Part shown: one piece after another, positions 1 to 7,928 of the stretch | Layout of the letters: each line of letters opens with the position of its first letter | Position numbering within the stretch: position 1 is the stretch's first letter | Origin: Komarekiella atlantica HA4396-MV6 | GTDB taxonomy: Bacteria; Cyanobacteriota; Cyanobacteriia; Cyanobacteriales; Nostocaceae | Direction of reading: 5' to 3' | DNA length: 64,000 nucleotides | Assembly (NCBI GenBank): GCA_019359395.1 | Contig: JAHHHK010000041.1 | Span: 1 to 64,000 of the forward strand | Program-made: the position numbers and the translations under genes | The notes under the pieces: generated by a model | Seen by the model: the letters and a program-made list of their open reading frames with translations, nothing else | What the model was told of the DNA's origin: nothing | Database searches by the model: none

Positions 1-540
1 AGTAGCAACATAGGGATGGTCGCCATCAAACAGCCGCCTTCTCATCTCCAAGGCTTGGGTGTAGAGGGGTTCGGCTTCGCTGTACCGCCCTTGGCTACGA
101 TAGAGTCCTGCTAAATTGTTCAAGCTACCAGCAACATCAGGATGGTCGCCATCAAACAGCCACCTTCTCATCTCCAAGGCTTGGGTGTAGAGGGGTTCGG
201 CTTCGCTGTACCGCCCTTGGCTATCGTAGAGTCCTGCTAAATTGTTCAAGCTAGTAGCAACATAGGGATGGTCGCCATCAAACAGCCGCCTTCTCATCTC
301 CAAGGCTTGGGTGTAGAGGGGTTCGGCTTCGCTGTACCGCCCTTGGCTACGATAGAGTCCTGCTAAATTGTTCAAGCTAGTAGCGACATCAGGATGGTCG
401 CCATCAAACAGCCGCCTTCTCATCTCCAAGGCTTGGGTGTAGAGGGGTTCGGCTTCGCTGTACCGCCCTTGGCTACGATAGAGTTCAGCTAAATTGTTCA
501 AGCTAGTAGCAACATCAGGATGGTCGCCATCAAACAGAGC
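1..540 (-). repeat. 126-bp tandem repeat encoding TPR units
   Basis: The same 126-bp unit recurs with register points at about 24, 150, 276, 402 and 528, giving four full units and a partial one in the window. Units differ by only a few bases (for example DVATS versus YVATS). The array continues past the left edge. Each unit encodes one 42-residue TPR of the NB-ARC protein. Confidence 0.95.
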
Positions 541-2013
541 TTGGCAAACATTTAAGCATTGTTCATTCCAGGATTCTGCTAATTTATATAATCCTTGTCC
601 TTCGTAAAATCTTCCTATCCCCACAAATACCCAAATTACTTGATCATTGGGGACTGATGCTATAGAAATTATCTGTGTCTCTTTTGCTTGTATCTCTAAA
701 ATTAAACGGTTTCCCAGGTCTTCGAGATGGGGAACGACATCTTTGATGCTTTTAATCTGCTCAGAAGTTGGTGAATTAGGAAGTATTTGGGCAAAGGATA
801 TCATGGCAGCGGCGAAGGTTGTTTCTAAAACTGATTTGGTTTCGCCAGAGGCCGTTAACTGCTCTTGCAAAAACCACCGCACTAAGGCATGAATTTTATA
901 ACACCCTTCTCTTTCTTCCACCTGTTGCAGCAAGTTTCGCTCGTAGAGTTGCTGTTTAGCTACGTTTAATTCATTTTCTGACCACGTTAGCTGTCTTTCT
1001 TCTTGATTTTCTGCTTCCTCTCTACCTACCGCCACCCAAACAACCAATTCCCAAAGAATCAGTGCAGGAGAAAATAAACTCAACAATTTTCCTAATTGTT
1101 GCGCCAGTGGGTTGAGTTCTTCCCAAGTTAAGGTAAAGGCGGCTTTGACTCCCAGTTGACTTGAGTTGAGAGTTTCCCGGTTTTGTAAAGCTGCTTCTGC
1201 TAATTTACGTTCTTGCAATTGCCCAAACATAATATCTAAAGATATTTGCGGGTCGCGTATCAAATAACCTCCAACTAACTCTATCCCCAAGGGCAAATAT
1301 TCCAGACATTCACATATTTTTGTTGCGGCTTGTGGTTGGTTTTCAACTCGCCTATCTTCGTCCCCCAATAGTCGTTTTAACAGTTCTAAGGCTTTACCTG
1401 GTTCTTTTTGGGGCGAGAGAACATCTAAGGGAATCTGTTGAATAAAATTTGGGTCTAAATGCCGCAGTCGAGTAGTAACTAAGACTCGGAAGCGGTGGTC
1501 ATTGGGTACGACTTCGCGGAGGTTAGCTAGGTCGGTCACGTCATCGAAGACGATTAAAATAGGCAAGGCGGAGTTAGGATATTTAGACCAACACCAAGCG
1601 ACTTGTTCTTTAAGGCTTAAAAGTCTTCCTCCTAATTCTTGGGGAATCTCAAAAGCAAACTGCAACTGAAAAAACTCTAAAACTTCGGCGGCGAGATTGG
1701 TGTCTCTATTGTTAAACCAAGCAATTCCGCCATAATCTTGTTGATATCGTCTAGCGTATTGGGTAGCTAATTCAGTTTTGCCCACGCCACCCATTCCCGC
1801 TATTGCTACATAGTCTTTGCGTTGCAAGTCTTCATGCAACATTGTCAATTCGGTTTCTCGCCCGACGAAATGAACAGAACCGCGATAAGGGATATATTTT
1901 GTGGGAATTAGCTGTTTTTGCCCTCCAATAATTTGAGTGTTAATGTTAACTTGAGCGCCAGGGGCAGCAAAAGCACCTATTTTATCGGCAAACTTACCAG
2001 AGTCTTCAGGCAT
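1..2013 (-). CDS. NB-ARC/TPR STAND protein, 3' end off the window
   Basis: This is a signal-transduction ATPase with numerous domains (STAND). The ATG is at 2013 and the frame stays open to base 1, so at least 671 residues are seen and the C-terminus is missing. Residues 1-40 are a short lead-in. A P-loop reading GMGGVGKT lies near residues 72-79, a Walker B with FDDV near 154, and the winged-helix/MHD-like segment around IHALVR near 374. From about residue 480 the protein becomes near-identical 42-residue TPR units with consensus features LFDGDHP, SLNNLA, LYRSQGRYSEAEPLY. Such proteins in cyanobacteria are predicted regulators or anti-phage/cell-death sensors in which the TPRs recognise a ligand and the NB-ARC domain oligomerises. 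The small gene at 2597-2995 lies upstream on the same strand. No effector domain is visible in the part seen. Confidence 0.9.
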   Translation of the reverse strand, partial: MPEDSGKFADKIGAFAAPGAQVNINTQIIGGQKQLIPTKYIPYRGSVHFVGRETELTMLHEDLQRKDYVAIAGMGGVGKTELATQYARRYQQDYGGIAWFNNRDTNLAAEVLEFFQLQFAFEIPQELGGRLLSLKEQVAWCWSKYPNSALPILIVFDDVTDLANLREVVPNDHRFRVLVTTRLRHLDPNFIQQIPLDVLSPQKEPGKALELLKRLLGDEDRRVENQPQAATKICECLEYLPLGIELVGGYLIRDPQISLDIMFGQLQERKLAEAALQNRETLNSSQLGVKAAFTLTWEELNPLAQQLGKLLSLFSPALILWELVVWVAVGREEAENQEERQLTWSENELNVAKQQLYERNLLQQVEEREGCYKIHALVRWFLQEQLTASGETKSVLETTFAAAMISFAQILPNSPTSEQIKSIKDVVPHLEDLGNRLILEIQAKETQIISIASVPNDQVIWVFVGIGRFYEGQGLYKLAESWNEQCLNVCQALFDGDHPDVATSLNNLAELYRSQGRYSEAEPLYTQALEMRRRLFDGDHPDVATSLNNLAGLYRSQGRYSEAEPLYTQALEMRRRLFDGDHPYVATSLNNLAGLYDSQGRYSEAEPLYTQALEMRRWLFDGDHPDVAGSLNNLAGLYRSQGRYSEAEPLYTQALEMRRRLFDGDHPYVAT

Positions 2014-2077
2014 ACATAGTAAAGTTAAATGCCGTTACACTTAAATTTTGCATCAGTTGCAACAACCGCCTCAGAAT

Positions 2078-2241
2078 AGACTTCTTGCAAAAGTCAGAAA
2101 GCTATTAATGTCATTCTGACCAGAACGTAGTCGAGGGTACTCCTAGGTCGAAGCAAGCTACGCCTTGGTTTCGCAGGAAAGAATCTCCGAGATGTTTCGC
2201 TCCGCTCAACATGACAATTTAAGCATTTATGCAAGAGGTCT
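2078..2241. mobile_element. MITE-like element, family A (AGACYTCTTGCA ends)
   Basis: A 164-bp noncoding segment starts AGACTTCTTGCA and ends with the inverse of AGACCTCTTGCA (11 of 12 matched). It is flanked by AAT on both sides (2075-2077 and 2242-2244), which fits a 3-bp target duplication. The interior has paired GTCATTCTGA-like and TCAACATGAC-like blocks, so the whole unit can fold as a long hairpin. A partial inverted copy lies at 51184-51285. No transposase is encoded. Confidence 0.6.
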
Positions 2242-2276
2242 AATGAATTCTAAGGCTAATAGCTAAAGTCTTCTAA

Positions 2277-2470
2277 GAGGATGTCTGAAAAGCTAGGTAA
2301 TGGTATATTTTGTCATTCTGACTGGAGCAGAGCGGAAGGAAGAATCTCTATTATCCGTTAATTTCTGAGATGCTTCTCTACGAGACGCTCCGCGTAGCTT
2401 GCTTCCCCGTAGGGGTACATTACGCTATCGCTTCATTCAGCATGACAATTTTGACTTCTCAGACATCCTC
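2277..2470. mobile_element. MITE-like element, family B copy 1 (GAGGATGTCTGA ends)
   Basis: A 194-bp noncoding element has inverted ends GAGGATGTCTGAAAAG / CTTCTCAGACATCCTC and is flanked by a perfect 3-bp TAA duplication (2274-2276, 2471-2473). It is nearly identical to copy 2 at 3869-4064 except in the centre. Short inverted ends with a TWA duplication resemble non-autonomous derivatives of IS5-superfamily elements; that assignment is inference. Confidence 0.75.
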
Positions 2471-2496
2471 TAAAGAAGATTGAGAAAAAAATAGTT

Positions 2497-2556
2497 TTAG
2501 TCCACTTGAGTGGACTTAAGCTATTAGCCCGGAAATTTATTTCTGGGCGGGCTGGG
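2497..2556. repeat. Paired palindromes downstream of the small STAND-partner gene
   Basis: A near-perfect palindrome, AGTCCACT-TG-AGTGGACT, is followed by a second imperfect hairpin in which AGCCCGGAAAT faces ATTTCTGGGC. The pair lies just past the stop of the minus-strand gene at 2597, so it may act as a terminator. The same sort of hairpin is a dispersed repeat in Nostoc genomes. Confidence 0.5.
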
Positions 2557-2596
2557 GGGCTAATCGAGAATCATGTTAAATTTTTAGATTATTAGA

Positions 2597-2995
2597 TTAA
2601 AAAGACATATTTTCAATATTTCCTGTTCCACCTGGCATTACTACCTGACCAATTTTATCTGCCAATTTTTCCAGGTTAGGCATAGCCAGAATTTCAGCAA
2701 GTTTAGGATTTTGTTCGGCTTTAGCTGCTGCGGCCAATTCTTGTGCAGCTTGAGCCACTTCAGGATTAGCTTGAGCAGCCGATTCAACCTCTAGTACAGC
2801 TTTGCCATAATCGAGTGGTTGGTCTGGTGCTTTCTCTATAGCTGCTACAGTATGGGGAGACTGCTTTTTGAGCGTGACGAGAAACTTACCAGTCTTATCC
2901 CATAAAGCTTCACCTACTTTTTCGCCCGTTTTTTCTAAGGCTTTGGTGGCTATTATAGTGCCGATCGCGATCGCCGCAGTAGTTAAAGGTTCCAT
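2597..2995 (-). CDS. Small conserved protein, probable partner or N-terminal module of the NB-ARC protein
   Basis: A 132-residue protein with no named domain that I recognise. Residues 1-25 are small and hydrophobic (TTAAIAIGTIIATKAL), then comes a charged KTGEKVGEALWDKTGKF segment, an Ala/Gln-rich helical middle and a C-terminus containing KLADKIG, PGG and GNIENMSF. The first residues of the NB-ARC protein next door (KFADKIG, then APG, then VNINTQ) echo this C-terminal motif. In many Nostoc STAND proteins a similar helical segment seems to sit directly in front of the NTPase, so the two genes may be halves of one system separated by MITE insertions. Same strand; the 583-bp gap holds two MITE-like elements. 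Confidence 0.7.
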   Translation of the reverse strand: MEPLTTAAIAIGTIIATKALEKTGEKVGEALWDKTGKFLVTLKKQSPHTVAAIEKAPDQPLDYGKAVLEVESAAQANPEVAQAAQELAAAAKAEQNPKLAEILAMPNLEKLADKIGQVVMPGGTGNIENMSF

Positions 2996-3217
2996 GCGCT
3001 ACTTTGACTTTGTGTATCCTATTTACTTATTAACACACGGCTTTTGTTCTAAATTCCGCAACCAACTTAATAAATTTAGATTTAGCTGAGCTTCGGATTT
3101 TGGCTCATCAATATTGCTTTTTCAATTTCATAGTCATAAAAACATTTCTGTCAAGAGCTTAACGCACTACTTTATCTGGCGGTGCGTTAAGTGCCGCCAT
3201 AGCGCACCCTACCAAAT

Positions 3218-3334
3218 CATGATTTACATCAACTAAACCGTGATTTACATCAACTAAATCGTGATTTACATTAACTAAACCGTGATTTACATCAACTAAA
3301 TCATGATTTACATCAACTAAACCGTGATTTAGTT
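3218..3334. repeat. 21-bp tandem repeat, five copies plus a partial
   Basis: Five direct units of 21 bp (start points 3218, 3239, 3260, 3281, 3302) share the core TGATTTACATCAACTAAA. They alternate between AAAC and AAAT ends, and a truncated sixth unit begins at 3323. There are no spacers and no repeat-unique-repeat pattern, so this is not a CRISPR. It ends about 114 bp upstream of the gene at 3448. The rest of 2996-3217 holds only dispersed repeat sequence of the GGTGCGTTAAG type. Confidence 0.9.
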
Positions 3335-3447
3335 AATAATACTGTTTTCATTACTTAATTTAATACTGATTTATGAGGATTTTACTGAACTAAAATGCAG
3401 ATATAGTAAGCCAAACTAGCTCCAGTACACTAAGAAAAAATATATTT

Positions 3448-3840
3448 ATGTCTCGTCAAAAACGTACATATCGCGTTTTAGAAAAAGCTGAATTGAGAGC
3501 ATCTGGACTCAGAGCAATTGATCCTAACATGGATTTTGGTGATACTCGTAACTTGCAAAATATGACACAACTCATTGAGCAGTACCGTACCAAGATAGAT
3601 GCTTATAATACTGCTCTAGCTGTGATTGACTCTTCTAAAACCGAGATGGATGAATTAGACAAAACCTTAAATGATCTCACTGAGAAAATGCTCATTGGAG
3701 TTGCTTTTAAATATGGCAAAGACAGTCGTGAATATGAAATGGCGGGTGCTGTTCGTAAAAGCGATCGCGTCCGCAAAATTTCAGCCAGCCGTTTGAAAGT
3801 AGACGCAGAGGAAGTATCTGTGAAGAACCAAACCGCTTAG
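3448..3840 (+). CDS. Conserved cyanobacterial hypothetical protein, coiled coil
   Basis: A 130-residue, highly charged soluble protein that I cannot assign to a family. The N-terminus is basic (MSRQKRTYRVLEKAELRASGL). The middle (residues about 38-85) is a long amphipathic helix with TQLIEQYRTKIDAY and DELDKTLNDLTEKM, suggesting a coiled coil. The C-terminal 40 residues contain a basic stretch around RKSDRVRKISASR. No signal peptide or membrane segment. It stands alone between a 21-bp repeat array upstream and a MITE copy 28 bp after its stop. The pattern of a repeat-flanked, short, charged gene is common in Nostoc accessory DNA. Confidence 0.65.
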   Translation: MSRQKRTYRVLEKAELRASGLRAIDPNMDFGDTRNLQNMTQLIEQYRTKIDAYNTALAVIDSSKTEMDELDKTLNDLTEKMLIGVAFKYGKDSREYEMAGAVRKSDRVRKISASRLKVDAEEVSVKNQTA

Positions 3841-3868
3841 TATTATTAAGGTGCGCTCAACTATCTTA

Positions 3869-4064
3869 GAGGATGTCTGAAAAGCTAGGTAATGGTATAT
3901 TTTGTCATTCTGACTGGAGCAGAGCGGAAGGAAGAATCTCTATTATCCGTTAATTTCTGAGATGCTTCTCTACGAGACGCTCCTTTGTAGCTTGGCTTTT
4001 GCGTAGGGGTACATTACGCTATCGCTTCATTCAGCATGACAATTTTGACTTCTCAGACATCCTC
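3869..4064. mobile_element. MITE-like element, family B copy 2
   Basis: A 196-bp element with the same ends as the copy at 2277-2470 (GAGGATGTCTGA inverted at the far end) is flanked by a perfect TTA duplication (3866-3868, 4065-4067). It differs from copy 1 mainly in about 15 central bases around TTTGTAGCTTGGCTTTT. Identical ends with different target duplications show that the two copies moved independently. The copies lie in direct orientation around 2471-3868. Confidence 0.75.
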
Positions 4065-4078
4065 TTAGGACTTGGTAC

Positions 4079-4190
4079 AAGAAATCAAAAACGAACCGCC
4101 AAGCACGCCCTTCGGGTTCACAGTCGCCTACGGCGGGAAACCCGCCTACAGCGCTGCTTCACCAAGTACGCCAAGAAATAAAGATGAAGA
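4079..4190. repeat. Dispersed palindromic repeat cluster
   Basis: A CCGCCAAG-type sequence is followed by a CCTTCGGGTTCACAGTCGCC / GGCGGGAAACCCGCC palindrome cluster like those elsewhere in the window (for example 55790-55900). No gene is supported here; an open frame crossing it is a by-product of the repeat. Confidence 0.5.
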
Positions 4191-4205
4191 GAGTTTGACG
4201 CAACT

Positions 4206-5312
4206 TCACAAAGAAACGGTATAAGTTTGTCTTAAGACCTCTTCTATTGAACCTACACGCCGAAACCTTTCTATTAATTCATGAGATTTGGTTTTTCGGT
4301 TCGCCAACATAACTTTTAATGGCGTTAACAACTTAACATCTGGATCTTCGCTAATGGCAACTTCAGCGGCTTGTAAAACCTTTGTAGCGGTTGTAAAAAT
4401 ATCCTGATTATCAAACCCTTGTTTTGCAGAAAGTTGATGCAAGGCGGCGTCGGGTATAGTTGCTCTACCCAGCAAAGTTTCATCTAACGCCAGACCTTTC
4501 AACAATGCCAACAATGCTGCATAGATAGAAAAATCATCGCAACTATCACAAGCTTTAAATTCGATGCGCCCCACTTCAGATGGAATACGGGCAACTTTTG
4601 TTAACGAAGGGATACTATTAATTAGTTGTTCTTCTTTTTGAACAAAAACTAACGTTGCCGATCTTTTTCCCGTTCTGATAAACGTCCGTACCGAAAGCCC
4701 ATCCCATAAACTTCCATGATAAAAAGGAGAACTATAACTAAAAGGAACAATATAAGGGCTGTAATAAGTTAACTTTTTACCGATATCAATCATTCGTTCA
4801 ATAGATAAATCTGCCACGGAAATATTTAGATCTGGGCCGTAAGTCACCATGTAAATATTGGCAGTTTGTTCGTCAGGATAAGCCTGTAACTGTTTTATTT
4901 CATAATCGTTTAATGGGGGTTGAGGTTCAAAAACATGATTATAAGGATTAAAACTAAGTAAAACTGGCGAGAACCCAAAGCTAGCAGCAACTTCGCGCAG
5001 CAAGCAAAAACTTTCTGACAATTCACTAATAGCGCCTTGAATATTAGAATGTATGGTAGTTCTAATTTCGATGCCTTTAGGCAGACAATCAATTACTTTA
5101 TCAGAATTCCCAAATCTTTCAAAACCTTCAATATACCATCTCTTTTGTTTAATACCAGCGTCCCCAACACGTAGCTGAGGATAGTCATTAGGATATATGG
5201 GCAACCTTTCAACAATTTGATTGAACTCAGCAAATTTCGTGCAGACAAAATCAGCAAACTTTCCTTCTTTGTTAAGGAAAGCAACTTCATGCTCAATGCC
5301 AAAACAAAACAT
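4206..5312 (-). CDS. Glutamate-cysteine ligase family (GCS2-like) protein
   Basis: A 368-residue protein resembling carboxylate-amine/glutamate-cysteine ligases (GCS2 fold), enzymes that activate a carboxylate with ATP and join it to an amine. The N-terminal FGIEHE (residues 4-9) matches the family's Mg-ATP site opening, GIEIRT (about 80-85) fits a second substrate-binding strand, and RIEFKACDSCDD (about 249-260) fits the RxEFRxxD block. It is not the usual cyanobacterial GshA as I remember that sequence. Its ATG overlaps the stop of a 44-residue peptide ORF (TAATG at 5314-5310), which suggests coupled translation and that the peptide could be its substrate or partner. The true substrate is unknown. 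Confidence 0.75.
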   Translation of the reverse strand: MFCFGIEHEVAFLNKEGKFADFVCTKFAEFNQIVERLPIYPNDYPQLRVGDAGIKQKRWYIEGFERFGNSDKVIDCLPKGIEIRTTIHSNIQGAISELSESFCLLREVAASFGFSPVLLSFNPYNHVFEPQPPLNDYEIKQLQAYPDEQTANIYMVTYGPDLNISVADLSIERMIDIGKKLTYYSPYIVPFSYSSPFYHGSLWDGLSVRTFIRTGKRSATLVFVQKEEQLINSIPSLTKVARIPSEVGRIEFKACDSCDDFSIYAALLALLKGLALDETLLGRATIPDAALHQLSAKQGFDNQDIFTTATKVLQAAEVAISEDPDVKLLTPLKVMLANRKTKSHELIERFRRVGSIEEVLRQTYTVSL

Positions 5313-5446
5313 TATATATACCTTAATTGCTTAGGGTTGACCAAATAATTACTAATTCGCTCTGGGACTTCGCCCCGCTGCGAAGCGCGTAATTCGTAAT
5401 TAAAAAGGGTACAAGCGGCCACTGAATTTTTAACTTTAGTTTTCAT
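5312..5446 (-). CDS. 44-residue peptide coupled to the GCS2-like ligase
   Basis: A small ORF starting ATG at 5446 after a strong GGAGGT ribosome-binding site (5456-5451) and ending TAA at 5314-5312, so that its stop overlaps the ligase start as TAATG. The peptide begins MKTKVKNSVAACTLF, contains one Cys (residue 12) and ends NPKQLRYI. The central part (about residues 16-34) is translated from a repeat-like sequence (AATTACGAATTACGCGC), so an intergenic repeat may have inserted in frame. A promoter-like pair lies just upstream. It could be a modified-peptide precursor, a leader for coupling, or a truncated gene. The gene arrangement supports expression; the function is unknown. Confidence 0.5.
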   Translation of the reverse strand: MKTKVKNSVAACTLFNYELRASQRGEVPERISNYLVNPKQLRYI

Positions 5447-5477
5447 GAATACCTCCATTACACAAATTAATTCTTCG

Positions 5478-5506
5478 TTATTAGTCTAAGTAGAAAAAAT
5501 TCTCAA
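5478..5506 (-). promoter_or_regulatory. Predicted sigma70-type promoter for the peptide-ligase pair
   Basis: On the minus strand TTGAGA (5506-5501) and TAATAA (5483-5478) are separated by exactly 17 bp. The expected start near 5471 leaves about 25 nt before the start codon, with the GGAGGT site inside it. Confidence 0.5.
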
Positions 5507-5739
5507 GACTATTCTCAGATGAATTTTACCCCAAGTTCGATTGTTGTGATTGGGAAACTTTTTTGGTTTACGCGCTTAGGCTAAGGCGTAGGCGTAGCCA
5601 GTCGTACCATATATGTCAATCTTTCCTTTAATCTTTCAATAAAAAACAAATCTTTAGAGCTTTTAAGTTAACTGTGTAACAGTTTATCCACCTTATAAGT
5701 AGCTTAGTATTGATTGAGGAAAGCTTGAGACGTGAGTTT

Positions 5740-6408
5740 ATGATAAGTGCCGTTCAATCCCCCTACAGCAGCGAACAAATTGCCGCTTGGTTGCGTGGAC
5801 TGCTCACCATTGCTTGGGCTGATGGTAATTTCGACGCCCAAGAACAGGAATTAATTGCCAGCATCACAGAGGATGAATTAGCTCCTGGGATTAACTTCGA
5901 GTCCCTAGAGGTAATCACACCAGAGGAATTAGCCGCAGTTTTGGGTAAAGGTACGCCAGCAGCGGAAAATTTCTTACGTACAGCCGTGATGGTAGCGATC
6001 GCAGATGGTACTTATTCTCCCAGTGAAGACAAGGTTTTACAACAGTTGTGCCAAGCCTTAGAACAGCCAGAGAATGTACTGGAAGCCCTTCGCCATACCC
6101 TGGAACATCCACAACAACTTACCCCGATAACTGGGCTGACAAAGCCACAAATTAACGCGCTACACCCCCTGCGTCAATGGTTAGACGGGCTAGATATCCA
6201 AGATCCAAGAGTAGCCCGCTTTTTGTGCAAAATGATTCCTTCCCAGTGTCCCTTTGAGCGAGATGTCAAACTGTTTGGACGTAAGATTGTTCATATTCCG
6301 CCAATGTGCAAAATTAATCCGCTGTATGAGCAACTAGTAAGCTTACGTTTCCGCGCCCTCTCCTATCTAGCAGATGAATGCGGTGAAGATATTTCACCAT
6401 ACATTTGA
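5740..6408 (+). CDS. TerB-like protein with Mo-dependent nitrogenase C-terminal domain
   Basis: Length is 222 residues from the ATG at 5740; a TTG at 5710 would add ten residues that look untypical. The first 140 residues are TerB-like helical repeats with LLTIAWADGNFDAQEQE and VMVAIADGTYSPSED, the acidic DGxxxxxE pattern of tellurite-resistance-like putative metal-binding helices. The last 70 residues (QCPFERDVKLFGRKIVHIPP, CKINPLYEQLV, ALSYLADECGED) match the domain named after the C-terminus of Mo-dependent nitrogenase-associated proteins in cyanobacteria. The role is unknown; the domain name reflects co-occurrence and not catalysis. It stands upstream of obg on the same strand, with a repeat-containing gap of about 200 bp. 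Confidence 0.8.
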   Translation: MISAVQSPYSSEQIAAWLRGLLTIAWADGNFDAQEQELIASITEDELAPGINFESLEVITPEELAAVLGKGTPAAENFLRTAVMVAIADGTYSPSEDKVLQQLCQALEQPENVLEALRHTLEHPQQLTPITGLTKPQINALHPLRQWLDGLDIQDPRVARFLCKMIPSQCPFERDVKLFGRKIVHIPPMCKINPLYEQLVSLRFRALSYLADECGEDISPYI

Positions 6409-6615
6409 GGGGTGAGTGAGGAGTTCTGAGTAATGAAGTGCTGAATGGGGAGTCACCGAACTTCTGATATCTGATGCCAAATTATTCTATGGGCGTCTAC
6501 GGCAAAAAATGCTGTTCAGAGTTCTCGGAGAGTTACAAGTAAAGAGTGAGGAATGAATAGTTAATTAAAACTTATAATTTATAACTCACCATTCAGCACT
6601 CAAGACTCTAAAAAT

Positions 6616-7644
6616 ATGCAATTTATCGACCAATCAGTAATTGAAGTTGAAGCTGGCAAAGGTGGCGATGGTATTGTCGCCTTCCGGCGCGAGAAGTATG
6701 TACCAGCAGGCGGCCCTTCCGGTGGTAATGGCGGACGAGGCGGCTCGGTAATTTTTGTTGCCGATGAGAACCTGCAAACCTTGCTGGACTTCAGATATAA
6801 CCATCGCTTTCAAGCAGAAAACGGTGCTCGTGGTGGGCCAAATAACTGCACTGGAGCATCAGGAAAGGATTTAATCATCGAAGTTCCCTGCGGTACTGCT
6901 ATTTATGATGCAGGAACAGGTGCTTTGCTAGAGGATTTAATCGAGCCTGGACAAAGATTTCGGGTTGCTGAAGGCGGTAAAGGTGGATTAGGAAATCAAC
7001 ATTTCTTGAGTAACCGCAACCGCGCCCCAGAATACGCCCTCCCCGGACTACCAGGGGAAATGAAGGTGCTGCGTTTGGAGTTGAAACTTTTGGCAGAAGT
7101 GGGAATTATTGGCTTACCAAATGCAGGGAAATCCACATTAATTTCATCTTTATCAGCCGCACGCCCAAAAATTGCCGATTACCCCTTTACTACCCTCATA
7201 CCAAATTTGGGTGTAGTACGCAAACCCACCGGTGATGGTACAGTTTTCGCTGATATTCCCGGACTAATTGAGGGAGCATCTCATGGTGCGGGACTGGGAC
7301 ACGATTTCTTGCGCCACATCGAGCGCACGCGGGTGCTATTGCATTTAATTGACGCTACTAGTGATGATGTAATCAGAGATTACAATACAATTCAGCAAGA
7401 ATTACAAGCATACGGGCAAGGTTTAGCCAAGCGTCCCCAAATTTTGGCGCTGAACAAAATTGACGCAGTTGATAGAGAAACAGTGGATTTGGAGGCGCTA
7501 GCTACTCAACTCAATCACCTCTCCTACGCCCCAGTTTTTATAATTTCAGCAGTGACGCGCACTGGCTTAGAGCCAATGCTACAAGAACTTTGGCGAATTC
7601 TTGACGAACTTAATGCTGTTGAAGAAGTAGAGGTGTTGGGATAA
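6616..7644 (+). CDS. obg: GTPase Obg (CgtA)
   Basis: Ribosome-associated GTPase of 342 residues involved in 50S maturation and stress signalling. The Gly-rich Obg fold occupies residues 1-158 ([27 protein letters not shown]). The G domain follows with GLPNAGKST (166-174), DIPG (213-216) and NKID (280-283). The length is usual for cyanobacterial Obg, which lacks a long C-terminal extension. The ATG at 6616 opens the typical MQFIDQ start. A hairpin 90 bp downstream is the likely terminator. In other bacteria Obg interacts with (p)ppGpp metabolism; a RelA/SpoT enzyme lies at the far end of this window. Confidence 0.97.
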   Translation: MQFIDQSVIEVEAGKGGDGIVAFRREKYVPAGGPSGGNGGRGGSVIFVADENLQTLLDFRYNHRFQAENGARGGPNNCTGASGKDLIIEVPCGTAIYDAGTGALLEDLIEPGQRFRVAEGGKGGLGNQHFLSNRNRAPEYALPGLPGEMKVLRLELKLLAEVGIIGLPNAGKSTLISSLSAARPKIADYPFTTLIPNLGVVRKPTGDGTVFADIPGLIEGASHGAGLGHDFLRHIERTRVLLHLIDATSDDVIRDYNTIQQELQAYGQGLAKRPQILALNKIDAVDRETVDLEALATQLNHLSYAPVFIISAVTRTGLEPMLQELWRILDELNAVEEVEVLG

Positions 7645-7731
7645 TTGACTAAAATAAAAAATCAGTTAACTGACTCAAACTCAAAGGCTGGGTTTTATAC
7701 TAATTCAGCTATCTAGCTTGAAAGTTCCAGG

Positions 7732-7754
7732 ATCTCTGGAACTTATTGGCGTTC
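7732..7754 (+). terminator. Hairpin downstream of obg
   Basis: A perfect 9-bp stem AAGTTCCAG / CTGGAACTT has a five-base loop and lies about 90 bp after the obg stop. The T-tract is short, so intrinsic termination is likely but not certain. Confidence 0.5.
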
Positions 7755-7928
7755 AGTTAATTGAATAAAAACTCAAAGCCTAATGAATCTCGCCGCTATT
7801 TTCAAAGGCTCTAATTACAAGCTGTCTCAATTCACGCCTAAAAAGTTGACAACTTGGGGAAATTTATTGTCATGAAGCAAACGAAAGGCAAAGATATGAG
7901 TGAGAAAACATAAAATGAGGTCAATACT

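Noticed and set aside
3218-3334. Possible CRISPR array
   Set aside because: The 21-bp units are contiguous with no spacers and no cas genes are nearby.
3999-4181. 60-residue ORF across the second MITE copy
   Set aside because: It spans the MITE end and palindromic repeats and has no homologue pattern or ribosome-binding site.
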